Source: Pleurodeles waltl (Eukaryota; Chordata; Amphibia; Caudata; Salamandridae). Taken from it: a stretch of 64,000 bases of DNA. The notes under the pieces are model-generated. The model was given only the letters and a program-made list of their open reading frames with translations. It was not told the origin of the DNA and searched no databases. Shown one piece after another: positions 1 to 10,195 of this stretch; position 1 is the first letter of the stretch, and every line of letters begins with the position of its first letter. Location of the stretch: the NCBI RefSeq assembly GCF_031143425.1, contig NC_090438.1, positions 775,445,138 through 775,509,137 on the forward strand, written 5' to 3'. Both the position numbers and the translations under genes were made by a program.

Positions 1-184
1 CGAAGAGGATTATGGAAAAAATCCTGGGGTAAAAATAAAAGGAAATCACGTACCCAATGTGGATCGAGAGGCAGGGGGCAGCACTGACTGTATTATTAGC
101 ACTATCAATAATTCTTTGCTGGCAGCAGTTAAGGCGCTGACATGGCAATCCCATAAGATGGAGCTTCAATTACATTGAATCCAT

Positions 185-999
185 ATGATGGCTCAGAATG
201 TGCTCCTGATAAATAATAAATTGAATGCGTTAATGGGGAAGCTAGAAGGGTGGGACCAGTGCGGCCCAATGGGGAAGGAAGAGGATGGGAGTTACACGGA
301 AGCAATTCTAGATAAACTCTCAACACTGCCAGAGCTGTTAGCCAGTTTAATTCAATCTTGCAGATCTGTGGGGGCCACAGAAAAGGAAAAAACAACTAGC
401 TGTATGCCACCTGGAGGCAAGAAGCAGGACACCCGTAAAGGGAGTCCTCCTGCAACCAAGCCTCAGGGGTCGGCTAGTATGGAGTATGACGTAAGAATTG
501 ACCACCTCCCTACGGTGCCCCCGCTATCTCCCGTAATCATTGTGAGGAAAAAAAGCCCTGAGCTGTTAAATCTGGAAAAAGCTGCAGATCAGCTGCAAAA
601 GCCTTCGCCTCTCATGGTGTCTCCACCTCAACCTTCCATTACTGTGGAAGACAATAGCTTAGAAGAGCCAACCTCAGAGATAGGCCCGAAAGAGTCCAAA
701 AGGAGCCTCCCCTGACGGTGTTGCAACTTTCCCCCACAATTTCTGTGCGGAAAAGTAGACAAGAAGCGAAAACTGTGAAGACAGAGTCGAACAAGTCGCA
801 TAAGTTGAGCATGCGGTATGGTCAACAGCCATTGTTGTCAAGAAGACAGAAGAAGAGATTGAAAAAAACACGTAAATCCACAAAAAAAACCTTAGATGTA
901 ATCCGACTGAGAGATCACTTAACGGAAGTAGCAACCCTGCAGATACATTGGCACCTTACCCAATTTTTATGTAGAGATCCATATTCACCTCTACACTGA
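185..999 (+). pseudogene. LINE ORF1-like region, broken
   Basis: An open frame of 176 codons at 185-715 is followed by a second frame at 718-999 rich in Lys and Arg (for example RRQKKRLKKTRKS), as expected for the RNA-binding part of a LINE ORF1 protein. The first part is acidic to neutral with Pro and Ser stretches and no domain I can name. A further open stretch at 1450-1722 (Trp-rich, WISEIESTLTTWW) may be the end of the same ORF1. The assignment rests mainly on position just upstream of the endonuclease, so the function is inferred rather than read from motifs. Confidence 0.5.
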
Positions 1000-1929
1000 G
1001 CGCCCACCCTGTAGACAAAGAATTCTCATCTAATATCGAGTTTAAACCCCAAATCAATGACAATAAGGCTGTTTCGGCTAATAAAGAAATCTATAAGCCC
1101 CCACTTATCAACTCTGGGTCTCTAACACAGCACTTAGTCAAGTACCATCTATAGTAGGTGCTAGGTCTGTTAGAGTTTCAGTCCCAGGGCTAACAAAGGG
1201 GCCTTCACTAGCTGGAGGGGAGCTGCCTGTGATGGGGTCTGGAGTAGGGAGAACAGATGTCAAATTAGTCTAGAATCAGATTATGAATATACTAGGGTAT
1301 TAAAGATAAAGCCTGCAATCTATCAAGAACATACAGATCTGTCAACCATAATTTTTACTCCAATATATGCCACTCAGGGGTCATGGGATATTCTCAATAG
1401 ATCGAATATCCTACGATTACTACATCACATATCAGCATTTGCAAACTTAATGTCAGAAGACTTAATAGAGGTAAACTTTAGCACTCTCACATGGATTAGT
1501 GAGATTGAGTCAACATTGACCACATGGTGGGCACAAAGTAATATTGATAGAATCTTTGAATATGAAGGCCTTTTAAAAAATTGGAGCATACGAATTAGCA
1601 AGGAAGTCAGAGATTGGTACCCACAAGCCTCATCTGCTGGAAATCAAGCTCCATCTCTGGCAAGAGAAAATCTTAATGTATTGAGAGGCACCTCTGTTAT
1701 GAATCCACTATTCTCAGGGTAAAAAATAACCATACATCTGATAAGGGAAACTGGTGATCCCAACCAGGATGGGCCTAAGAATATAGCTAGGGCTGAATCT
1801 GGTGGGCTAAATGAGCGCCATGATACTTTGAGGGGGGCAAGGATGGAATTGGCTTCCTGCAGCACTGTCTACCAAAATGAAGAAGTGCATTTAGCTCTGT
1901 ACACACTTCCAATAAATCTGAATCTAATC

Positions 1930-2531
1930 TAATTAAAATAATTAGCTGGAATGTGCCTGGCCTGGCTTCATTACTAACCGGCGCTGGCTTCAAGACCTTT
2001 GCAAATGAGGCAGACATAATGTGCTTTCAAGAAACATGGTCCGCAGAACTGCTGGCTATAGAGGGCTTCATAACATTTCAGTCCCCTGCTTATAAAAAAA
2101 AATGTTTGGTAGACGTATTGGAGGCCTTGCTACATGTTAAGTTAGATCTGGCCATTAAACTAGTAATGTGGGAGAAATCTACCAGCAATATGCTTCTGTT
2201 AACAATACATGGCTTAGCCCTAGGTAAAAAAATCACTCCGGTCACAGTGATAAACACATATATTAACCCCTACCAAGGTAAGAAATCGATGATGGCCAAA
2301 TCTACACTAGCCCTATAGAAAGAGTTTGTCCATGATCATCCAGGCCATGAGTATGTGTTGGCAGGGGACATTAATACTCGCCAGCTTGGCCAGGAAGGGG
2401 GTCACTTTCGAGAATCTGTATTACTGGCCTTAGAAGCTTTTTTTGATGAATATGACATAAAAATAACTGATCGTAGCAATAAGGCAGTGGGCACCTGCAT
2501 TCCTACTTTTAGAGACATATCGACAATAGTT
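1930..2531 (+). pseudogene. LINE AP-endonuclease domain, N-terminal part
   Basis: The frame reads IISWNVPGL, then MCFQETW, then GDINTR. These match the exonuclease-endonuclease-phosphatase fold used by APE-type LINEs to nick target DNA: the Asn in SWN, the catalytic Glu in QET, and GD.N. The in-frame stop near 2316 and the missing alignment of the middle part show decay. The domain is interrupted at 2535 by the Harbinger transposon. Its C-terminal SDHNPVEI motif is found at 11092-11115, beyond the insertion. Confidence 0.8.
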
Positions 2532-2534
2532 TAT

Positions 2535-2840
2535 GGGGGTCATTACAACATTGGCGGTAAAAGGCACTTACCGCCGTGCAGAAGACCGCCAATACACCGC
2601 CGCAGCCGCGGAATTCCGCCACAGCTATTATGACCCACATCTCTGAATCCGCCGAAATTCAGACACCCACACAAGTCCGCCACACCAAAGGTCAGTGATA
2701 AACTGGCGAAAACAAAACCGACACCATCACGCCAACAGAAACACGCCCATGCTATCACGACCCATGAATCCACGTGGCGGTCTTTCAACCGCAGTATTCC
2801 ATTGGCGGTACACACCGCCGCGCTCAAAATACACACACTT
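2535..2840. repeat. Harbinger left terminal and subterminal repeat
   Basis: The left terminal inverted repeat is followed by repeated GGCGG/CCGCC motifs at irregular spacing. The mirror-image region is at 10760-11027. Families of this type use such motifs as binding sites for the transposase and its Myb-like partner; that role is inferred here. Confidence 0.7.
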
Positions 2841-3137
2841 CTCCAAAACACCGCCACATTGGACAATTCCGAATACACACACCTGATACACATACAAACA
2901 CCACTCCCACACACCCAACACAATATAAAATACACACCCACATCACCCACAAACCCCTACGACCAAAAACTGAAGACGAAGGCGACAGACAGAGACTACA
3001 GCAATAGACAACCCCACCACACAGAGGCACACAACACCATCACCCATACAACATCCACGCTCAAAACACCCCACACCACCACACATCACCACACTCATCA
3101 ACACATACACCACCCCACACATCACCTACACCACCCC
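2841..3137. other. A/C-rich leader of the first Harbinger gene
   Basis: This is a low-complexity stretch of ACACCA and CCCCAC-like sequence leading into the first Myb/SANT-like start codon. The frame of that gene stays open upstream to about 2802, but the composition is simple-sequence and I see no domain, so ATG 3138 is taken as the start. A promoter is expected here but no clear TATA box is visible. Confidence 0.4.
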
Positions 3138-3516
3138 ATGTCACGCCAAAGACACCCCAGGTTTTCCGAGGAGGAGCTCAGGGTCATGGTGGAGGAAATC
3201 TTAAGGGTAGAGCCACAGCTATTTGGAGCACAGGTGCAGCACACCTCCATAGCCAGGAAGATGGAGCTATGGCGAAGAATCGTCGACAGGGTCAACGCTG
3301 TGGGACAGCATCCAAGAAATCGGGAGGACATCAGGAAGAGGTGGAACGACCTACGGGGGAAGGTGCGTTCCGTGGTCTCCAGGCACAACATCGCGGTTCA
3401 GCGGACTGGCGGCGGACCCCCACCTCCTCCCCCACAACTAACAACATGGGAGGAGCAGGTCTTGACCATCATGCATCCAGAGGGCCTCGGAGGAGTCGGT
3501 GGAGGAATGGACACTG
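3138..3516 (+). CDS. Harbinger Myb/SANT-like protein 1, exon 1
   Basis: Exon 1 encodes a tri-helix Myb/SANT-like DNA-binding domain of the kind carried by Harbinger elements, where it helps the transposase enter the nucleus and bind transposon ends. Residues 8-90 fit this: FSEEELRVMVEEIL, an ELWRRIVDRVNA helix, then the EDIRKRWNDLRGKVR recognition-helix region with its conserved Trp. The ATG at 3138 begins MSRQRHPRFSEEE. The exon ends at a consensus GTAAGT donor at 3517 with one base of a split Gly codon. Together with exon 2 it gives 363 residues without a stop. This is the one gene in the element that still looks intact. Confidence 0.8.
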
Positions 3517-3835
3517 GTAAGTCAAATCTTAACTATCATATCCCCCACCTTACCTGCTTGCCAGCACATACCCCCACCCCCTCCCCTATCACTACAACTC
3601 CTCACTAATGTACTAATAAAACAAACCACACATCCCAACACCAAGCCCTGCATGACACAACTAAGCATGGACACCCATCACTAAAGCATGCCCACTGCAC
3701 ATACCCATAACAACCCCCCAACCATCATCACACAAGACCCCACACAGGAATGCTTGCACTGGGGTACACGCACACCCACCCATTGCACACCATGACACAC
3801 ACACATGCAATAATCATGCTCTTATACCCCTGCAG
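3517..3835 (+). other. Intron of Harbinger Myb/SANT-like gene 1
   Basis: A 319-bp intron is predicted from donor GTAAGT at 3517 to an acceptor with a pyrimidine tract, ttatacccctgcag, ending at 3835. The phase-1 join is consistent on both sides. Confidence 0.7.
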
Positions 3836-4548
3836 GACCACTACGTAACGTCACCACACAGGAGGGTCCAGACATCTCCACTCCACCCACAGAAGAGGCC
3901 CACAGTGACGACAGCAGCTCTGGCCAACTGGATCCAGATGACAAGCCCGGACCATCGTGGGCCTCGGGACAGTCGGTTCCCCTTGCACAGACACAGCCGA
4001 ACACTGACCTTCCACCCTCTGGTAACACCAGCACAGCACCCACCCAGCGGGCCCATACCTACGTACCCAGGACAAGTCAATCAGCTGTGTGTCCACCACT
4101 ACAGGGAACCCAGGATAACCCACCACCCCAACAACAACAGGGACCTGGGGGCAGTGGTAGTGGGCACACGGTCCAGGGGACGGAGGCACAGGAACACAGG
4201 GGAACTGGGAGGGCTGCTGTGCGACAGGGGGCGGACAGGCCAAGGGAACCCACTCTCCACGAGGCCCTCTCCTCCATCATGGGAGCATACCACCACTCCC
4301 AGGAGACGATGGCGACGGTCCTGGCCAAGTTTCAGGAGACCCAGCGCCTGCAGGACGAACAGTATTTGGGGTTCAGGGAGGAGCTCAGAACCATCAGCTC
4401 CGCCCTGGGCACCATCGTAGGGGTGCTGAAGGCCATACAAAAGACCATGAGGGACACCGTGGCACTCCAAGGGGCCCCTGACACTAGCCTGGACGATGAA
4501 CTGCCCACCACCTCCGCCGGCGCTAGTGGACAGGACGCCCCGCCATAG
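3836..4548 (+). CDS. Harbinger Myb/SANT-like protein 1, exon 2
   Basis: The frame continues for 236 codons to a TAG at 4546-4548. The first part is acidic and Ser/Pro/Gln-rich and looks disordered (EEAHSDDSSSGQ, a PPPQQQQ run). The last third is a predicted amphipathic, coiled-coil-like helix (LHEALSSIMGAYHHSQETM through FQETQRLQDEQYLGF), typical of the dimerising C-terminus of Myb-like accessory proteins. The gene runs toward the 3' end of the transposase gene, about 590 bp away, in convergent orientation. Confidence 0.75.
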
Positions 4549-5138
4549 GACCACCACACCAGCACCCCACCCCCTGCAGACTGAGAACCAACACGCAAGC
4601 GGTCCCTGAGATCCAGGAACAGGACAGAGCAAGATGGCAAGACCCCCACCAGGAAATGAGACCACCCTGATTGTCATCCCACTGTCTCGCTTTGTTACCC
4701 TGTCCAGATTGGAACTGCCCCAGCTCTACTTCCTATGCCCATATGGGCGGTGCACCTGTGAGACTAATAGACTGGACTCTGCCATGGACATTCCTCCTCC
4801 ATCACCCATCACCATTTTGCCACCCCCTCCAATAATTAGCACTTCAATAAACACCCTTGAACCACAAAACAATCTGGAGTCAGTCTGTGATTTTAAAAAT
4901 GTGTATTAGCAATGACAGTGACAAAATGCGTTTTCAAATGTAATGCCAACATACCTATGTCACACATCACAAGTCCATGAAGGATGCAAGCAGATGACAC
5001 ACGTTGGTAACCACACCTGTGAAACCGTAATGGAAATGTACAACTCAGTTACCAAATACTGCTTCTAATTGACAGACAGGATAGAGGTAGAAGTGTGAAA
5101 GTTAATGTAATAGTAAAAAAATTGTTCTCACCTGTGTG
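4549..5138. other. Convergent intergenic spacer in Harbinger element
   Basis: This stretch separates the stop codon of Myb-like gene 1 (+) from the transposase stop (-). AATAAA at about 4848 on the + strand could end the Myb-like transcript. No domain is visible in the open frame at 4634-4909. Confidence 0.5.
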
Positions 5139-6196
5139 TCACTGGTAATATTGCTGTATGACTGACTCCCTGTTGTCTATGTCTTCTTCCTCAGCTTCCT
5201 CCTCATCACTGTCCACAGGCTCCACAGCTGCCACAACACCGTCATCTGGACCATCCTCCTGCAGAAAAGGCACCTGGCGTCGCAAAGCAAGATTGTGAAG
5301 CATCGAGCAGGCGATGCTGATCTGGCACACCTTTCCTTGGTGAGTAGAATAGTGAACCACCTGTCATATGGAGGCACCTGAACCTGGCCTTCAGGAGGCC
5401 TAAGGTGTGTTCGATCACCCTCTTAGTCCGCCCATGGGCCTCATTGTAGGGTTCCTCTGCCCTGGTCCTGGGATTCCTCACTGGGGTCAATAGCCATGAC
5501 AGGTTGGGGTAACCAGAGTCCACTAATAGCCACACACGGTGCCTCTGGAGTTGACCCATCACATAAGGGATGCTGCTATTCCGCAGGATATAGGCGTCAT
5601 GCACAGAGCCAGGGAACATAGCATTTACCTGAGAGATGTACTGGTCTGCCAAACATACCATCTGTACATTCATGGAATGATACTCTTCCGTTCCTGTACA
5701 CCTGTTCACTCCTGCGTGGGGGGACCAGAGCTACATGGGTGCCATCAATAGCACCTATGATGTTGGGGATATGTCCCAGGGCATAGAAGTCACCTTTAAC
5801 TGTAGCCAAATCCTCCACCTGAGGGAAAACGATGTACCTCCTCACGTGTTTCAGCAGGGCAGACCACACTCTGGACAACACGTTGGAAAACATAGGCTGG
5901 GACATCCCTGATGCCATGGCCACTGTTGTTTGAAATGATCCACTTGCAAGGAAATGGAGCACTGATAGCATCTGCACTTCAGGGGGTATTCCTGTGGGAT
6001 GGCGGATTGGTGAGATCAGGTCTGGCTCCAACTGGGTACACAGTTCCTGGATTGTGGCACGGTCAAACCTGTAGGTGATGATCAAATGTCGCTCCTCCAT
6101 TGTTAACAGGTCCACCAGCGGTCGGTACACCGGAGGATTCCGCCATCTCCTCAAATGTCCCAGCTGACGGTGCCTAAGAAGGACAACAGCGACCAC
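5139..6196 (-). pseudogene. HARBI1-like Harbinger transposase, frameshifted
   Basis: This is a DDE-family transposase of the PIF/Harbinger/HARBI1 type, which excises and inserts the element. The N-terminal part (5597-6196) has a helix-turn-helix-like region (IRHPTGIPPEVQMLSVLHFL, SGMSQPMFSNVL) and ends with the first catalytic Asp in IIGAIDGTHV. The middle (about 5370-5700) has the second Asp in LLVDSGYPN and the Glu in RVIEHTLGLLKARF. The acidic C-terminus (5139-5360) includes SDEEEAEEED. These parts lie in three different frames, with shifts near 5695 and near 5365, so the copy is dead although all three catalytic residues are present. The exact start codon is unclear, and a short upstream exon is possible. 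Confidence 0.85.
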
Positions 6197-6636
6197 AGAG
6201 TCAACAAATTCTCAGGTATGTACCCACAGCTACACAGAACACGACACCAAATACAAAACTCTTCCTGTATGTGTGTTGAGTGTAGGCCTAGGTATGTGTG
6301 ACACAGTAGTAAATGAAGCCATGTGGGCCCCTGAAATGGCGGCTGCCTGACCTCTAAAGTGGGACAATGGGATGTGAGGTATCTGTGCTGGCGTTGTACA
6401 CCGTCGCGGTAGGTGGTCGTAGACCGCGGCGCAATGCTGCATTGGTTAACATTGGACCCTATGGGTCCCAAGAGCCAATGGTGAAGTGCGCCGGGGGTGA
6501 TGATACGCACCGTCGCGGACGTCACCGCTGCGGACGTGACCGCCATTTTCTATCTGTTCAATCACTCAAAACCTGATCTTCGACAGGAGAGGACCTACAC
6601 TGCAAGTGCTGCTGTGACCTCGGTCTGGAAGAGACA
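6197..6636. promoter_or_regulatory. Head-to-head region between transposase and second Myb-like gene
   Basis: Only about 440 bp separates the transposase start (reading left) from the start of Myb-like gene 2 (reading right). The region is CpG-rich around 6400-6550 (GTCGCGG, GACCGCGG, GTCGCGGACGTC), so it probably works as a shared bidirectional promoter. No TATA box was recognised. The function is inferred from layout alone. Confidence 0.4.
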
Positions 6637-7210
6637 ATGGCTGCTGCATCTGGGGAAAGGGCCCCTGCCTTCACTGCTCAAGAGTTGGAGAAGCTCGTGG
6701 ATGGGGTCCTCCCCCAGTACACGCTACTCTAGGGTCCTCCAGACCAACAGGTAAGTACAAAAGGAGCACGTTGTATGGGCTATGCTGGGTGGAGAGGGCT
6801 GGTTGTAAGAATGAAGGGGGCACAGTTCTGCGTGCATGAAGGACTGTGAATGCATGTGCCACATGGCAAGGGTAGGGATGGGGGCCACTCACTTCGATGG
6901 TGCAGTTGGTAATGACTTCTCTTCTTCCCCTGTACATGTCATGTAGGTCAGCACCCACCAGAAGAAGGACATTTGGTGTGCCATCGCCAAGGACGTACGG
7001 ACCCTAGGGGTCCACCAGAGACGGGGCACCCAATGGCGTAAAAGATGAGAAAGACATTCGCCGCTGGAGCAAGAAGACAGCGGAGGCTCAGCTGGGGATG
7101 GCCTCCCAACGTGGGAGGGGTGCCCATCGCACCATGACCCCCCTGATGTTCCGGATCCTGTCGGTGGCCTACCCTGAGTTGGATGGATCCTTGAGGGCAT
7201 CACAGTAGAC
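6637..7210 (+). pseudogene. Harbinger Myb/SANT-like protein 2, N-terminal exons
   Basis: ATG 6637 opens a frame reading FTAQELEKLVDGVLPQY, which parallels FSEEELRVMVEEIL of Myb-like gene 1, so the two genes look paralogous. The frame is broken by a TAG at 6730-6732, where a single base change would turn a Tyr codon into a stop. A GTAAGT donor follows at 6751. The next exon starts at 6947 after a cag-type acceptor (VSTHQKKDIWCAIAKDV) and has a frameshift near 7045. It ends around a GTGAGT donor near 7221. This is the SANT-like DNA-binding half of a second accessory protein. Confidence 0.65.
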
Positions 7211-7221
7211 ACAAGGGGGTG

Positions 7222-7605
7222 AGTACACTCTCATTCTGCGGACTTTGCGCGCAGTGGAGGGGTCTGGGTGGGGGAGGAGGGCTGTGGGTTTCCCTAGGCC
7301 AGGGCAAGTTACGTAGGCTAGGCCCCTTCGTAAGGCATGGCCCTGTGGCCCTCCACCACACCTCTGTAGAGTGCCAAGTACAGGTATACATACCTCTGTG
7401 TCATCTATGTGGACAGATGACACTCATAGCCTTGTAGGCCATATCCCAGGAATTGCATCTGTAGAGGCCAAGAGCACAGCGTAGTGCAGGGGGCTGCTGT
7501 GTCTGTATTGTCCGCCAACGGTAGCGGTAAGCCATGCACTCAACCTGTCTTTCTTCTGTCGTTCCCCCCCCCCTTTTTGTGCTCTCCCTGTTCGTTTGTG
7601 CATCA
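7222..7605. other. Presumed intron of Harbinger Myb/SANT-like gene 2
   Basis: There is no coding similarity here. A pyrimidine-rich run near 7565-7600 is followed by TGCATCAG, a plausible acceptor leading into the large C-terminal exon. Confidence 0.45.
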
Positions 7606-9347
7606 GCATCATCAGGCGGAGGTACAGTGGCACCGGTGCACGAGGGAGCTGCATCCCACATGGCCATGGAGGGCCACACCACAGACTCGGAGTACACCAG
7701 TGGGACGGAGGGCGAGGGGAACTTCACGTCGGTCACCGGATCAGGAAACAGCGACATGGACTCGTCCGCCGATGGGAGCTCCCTTGTGGTGGCGGCACCA
7801 TCTGTGCCCCCCACTTCTACAGGTACAGCCGCCACCCCCCCTACCAGCACCGCCCTCCCAGCAGCCCCTCAGCCTTCGCTCCGTGCCCGCTCACCCAGGA
7901 GGGTGGGCATCACCTTCGCCCCAGGCACCTCAGCCCCTGCCCCTGTCACCTCTGCTGCCCTCAGTGAGGAGGCCATTGACCTCCTCAGGTCACTCACTGT
8001 TGAGCAGTCTACCATTGTGAATGCCATCCAGGGTGTAGAAAGGGAGTTGCAACACACTAATGCATTCCTGGAGGGCATTCATTCTGGTCAGGCTGCCCAT
8101 CATCGAACCCTGCAATCTCTGGCCTCAGCACTGATGGCAGCCATTGTCCCTGTGTCTATCCTCCCCCCTCCAACTTCCTCCACCCAGACCCGTTCCCCTG
8201 TACCCCAGCCTATCCCAACCACACCATCAGACAAGCATGCACACACATCAACACACAAAAGTAGCTCAGGCAAACATAGGCACCACACATCCCACAGGCA
8301 CTCACACAAGCATCATCCACATACAGACACAGCAACATCCACTGCCTCCACTGTGTCCCCCTCCTCGTCGTCTCCCTCCTCCCTCCCAGTGTCGTCTACA
8401 CTCTCACCTGCATACACTACATCTACAGGCAATAGGACTCGCACCAGAACACCCAGCACCACACCCCACTCACCTGCACTCACCACCCCCACTACCATTT
8501 ACACGTCCCGTGTCCACTCCCAGTGTGTCTGTGACACCCCCTCCCAAAGTACACAAACGCGGGCACCCACACACCCAACATCCATCCACCTCACGACAGC
8601 CTCCAGTACCTGCACCTGCACCCAAATCACCTAAAGTTACACCTCCTACAACCACCTCCTCTTCCTCCACTCCCAGACCCCCTCCAGCTACCCATCCCAG
8701 TGTTCGTCAGAAACTCTTCCTCAGCAACGTTGACCTCTTTCCCACCACCCCCACCCCTCCAATTCATAGGTCCGTAGTAGCACCTCAGCCAAAAAAAGTA
8801 CAGTACCAGTGGTGTGTGTTAAAGGTGTGTGGAGTGCACTGGCCACGAGGGCAGCCAGTGTGACACGGAGCCGAAGCATGCCAGTCAACCCCCTGTAAAG
8901 AACCTTAAGTTGGAAAGTGGCCGACGGGAGAGGGTAAAGACTCCTGCCGGCAAAACAGCTCACAAGGGTCCCGGGGGGAGTGCCGAGTCAGCTGTGACTC
9001 CTCCCAAGGTGGTGAAGGGGCAGAAGAAGTCTCCAAAGTCTGGTAAGAGCAGCACGGCGGAGAAGGCCGCCATCCTCCCCGCCGGCCGGGATGCCACCGC
9101 CAGTACTGTCGTCACTGGTCCGGAGACCACCGCCAGAGTCAGTGCCCTGGAGGGCAGCAGTATCGTCACTGGTCCGGAGAGCACCGCCAGAGTCAGTGCC
9201 CTGGAGGGCAGCAGTATTGTCACTGGTCCGGAGACCACCGCCAGAGTCAGTGACCTGGAGGGCAGCAGGATCGTCACTGGTCCGGAGACCACCACCAGAG
9301 TCAGTGACCTGGAGGACCCCGGCAGCCACAGCCCCGCTGGGCACTGA
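7606..9347 (+). pseudogene. Harbinger Myb/SANT-like protein 2, long C-terminal region
   Basis: A long frame runs from about 7606 to about 8570 and continues in another frame to about 8800 and again from 8829 to 9347, so at least two frameshifts are present. The first part is Ser/Thr/Gly/Pro-rich. A helical segment at about 7960-8140 (SEEAIDLLRSLTVEQSTIV, then GVERELQHTNAFLEGIHSG) resembles the dimerisation helix of Myb-like gene 1. Then come His/Thr/Ser/Pro low-complexity sequence and a basic stretch (KVVKGQKKSPKSGKSS). Last are four 18-residue repeats of the type VTGPETTARVSALEGSSI. No enzymatic domain is visible. The product would be far longer than a usual Harbinger accessory protein. Confidence 0.55.
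9111..9314 (+). repeat. 54-bp coding minisatellite, about 4 copies
   Basis: Units begin at 9111, 9165, 9219 and 9273 with GTCACTGGTCCGGAGA. The 54-bp period equals 18 codons, so the repeat keeps the reading frame of the long C-terminal region of Myb-like gene 2. Confidence 0.9.
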
Positions 9348-9378
9348 GGGACCGTCATGCTGTCATGCCACACACCGC

Positions 9379-9715
9379 TGCACAGGTCAGAGACAGCAAA
9401 GGCAAGCACTGCTAAACAGGGCAAAGACCGCCATGGTGAAGACCGCTGAACAGGGCAAAGACCGCCATGGCAAAGCACCGCTGAACAGGTCAGAGACAGC
9501 AAAGGCAAGCACCACTGAACAGGGCAAAGGCCGCCATGGCAAAGCACAGCTGAACAGGTCGGAGACAGCAAAGGCAAGCACCGCTGAACAGGGCAAAGGC
9601 CGCCATGGTGAAGACCACTGAACAGGGCAGAGACAGCAAAGGCAAGCACCGCTAAGCAGGGCAAAGACCGCCACGGTGAAGACCGCTGAACAGGGCAAAG
9701 ACCACCAAATCAAGC
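9379..9715. repeat. Irregular tandem repeat with units of about 66-70 bp
   Basis: The blocks CAGAGACAGCAAAGGCAAGC and AACAGGGCAAAGACCGCCAT alternate several times with variable spacing. The repeat follows the stop codon at 9347, so it is non-coding in this copy. Confidence 0.8.
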
Positions 9716-9900
9716 ATCGTTAGCCCATGTGCATCTCGGACAGTGACAGAACTGGGACCGTCACGGGGAGCGTGATGCACATTGGGCACCATTCCCCCTC
9801 CAGAACCAGTGGAGACCTGCATCCACTCTGTCTGTCCTTCACAGGATGAAGCACTCTGGGCACCAGTCCCCCTCCAGAACCAGTGGAGACTGTTATCCAC

Positions 9901-10195
9901 TTGAGAGACTGTGGCTTTGCACTCCCCAGGATGGTACAGTGGGCAAACCACCCACTGTAGAGACTTGAGAGACTGTGGCTTTGCACTCCCCAGGATGGTA
10001 CAGTGGGCAAACCACCCACTGTAGAGACTTGAGAGACTGTGGCTTTGCACCCCCCAGGATGGTACAGTGGGCAAACCACCCACTGGAGTGACTTGAGAGA
10101 CTGTGGCTTTGCACTCCCCAGGATAAAGCAGTGGGCAAACCACCCACTGTAGAGACTTGAGAGACTGTGGCTTTGCACTCCCCAGGATACATCAA
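9901..10195. repeat. 64-bp minisatellite, about 4.6 copies
   Basis: Units starting TTGAGAGACTGTGGCTTTGC recur at 9901, 9965, 10029, 10093 and 10157, a strict 64-bp period. Sixty-four is not a multiple of three, so no frame is kept from unit to unit. It is nearly homogeneous, so it expanded recently or is being homogenised. Confidence 0.92.

Larger units (their letters stand above)
1..2534 (+). mobile_element. Non-LTR retrotransposon (LINE), 5' segment
   Basis: This is the first of three pieces of one LINE; the others are at 11028-12375 and 18369-20040. The left end is outside the window. It holds a decayed ORF1 and the first part of an AP-type endonuclease. Many stops and frameshifts show that it is dead. 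The piece stops exactly at a TAT that is repeated on the far side of the Harbinger element at 2535-11027. When the insertion is ignored, the reading frame resumes in phase. The clade is uncertain. The CCHC-like tail in the third piece points to the I/R1/Tx1-like side rather than CR1. Confidence 0.8.

Noticed and set aside
2802..3137. N-terminal extension of Myb-like gene 1
   Set aside because: Simple-sequence His/Thr/Pro text before ATG 3138 with no domain; probably leader.
9901..10195. Regular repeats that might suggest a CRISPR array
   Set aside because: The whole 64-bp unit repeats, with no unique spacers, in a vertebrate transposon. It is a minisatellite.
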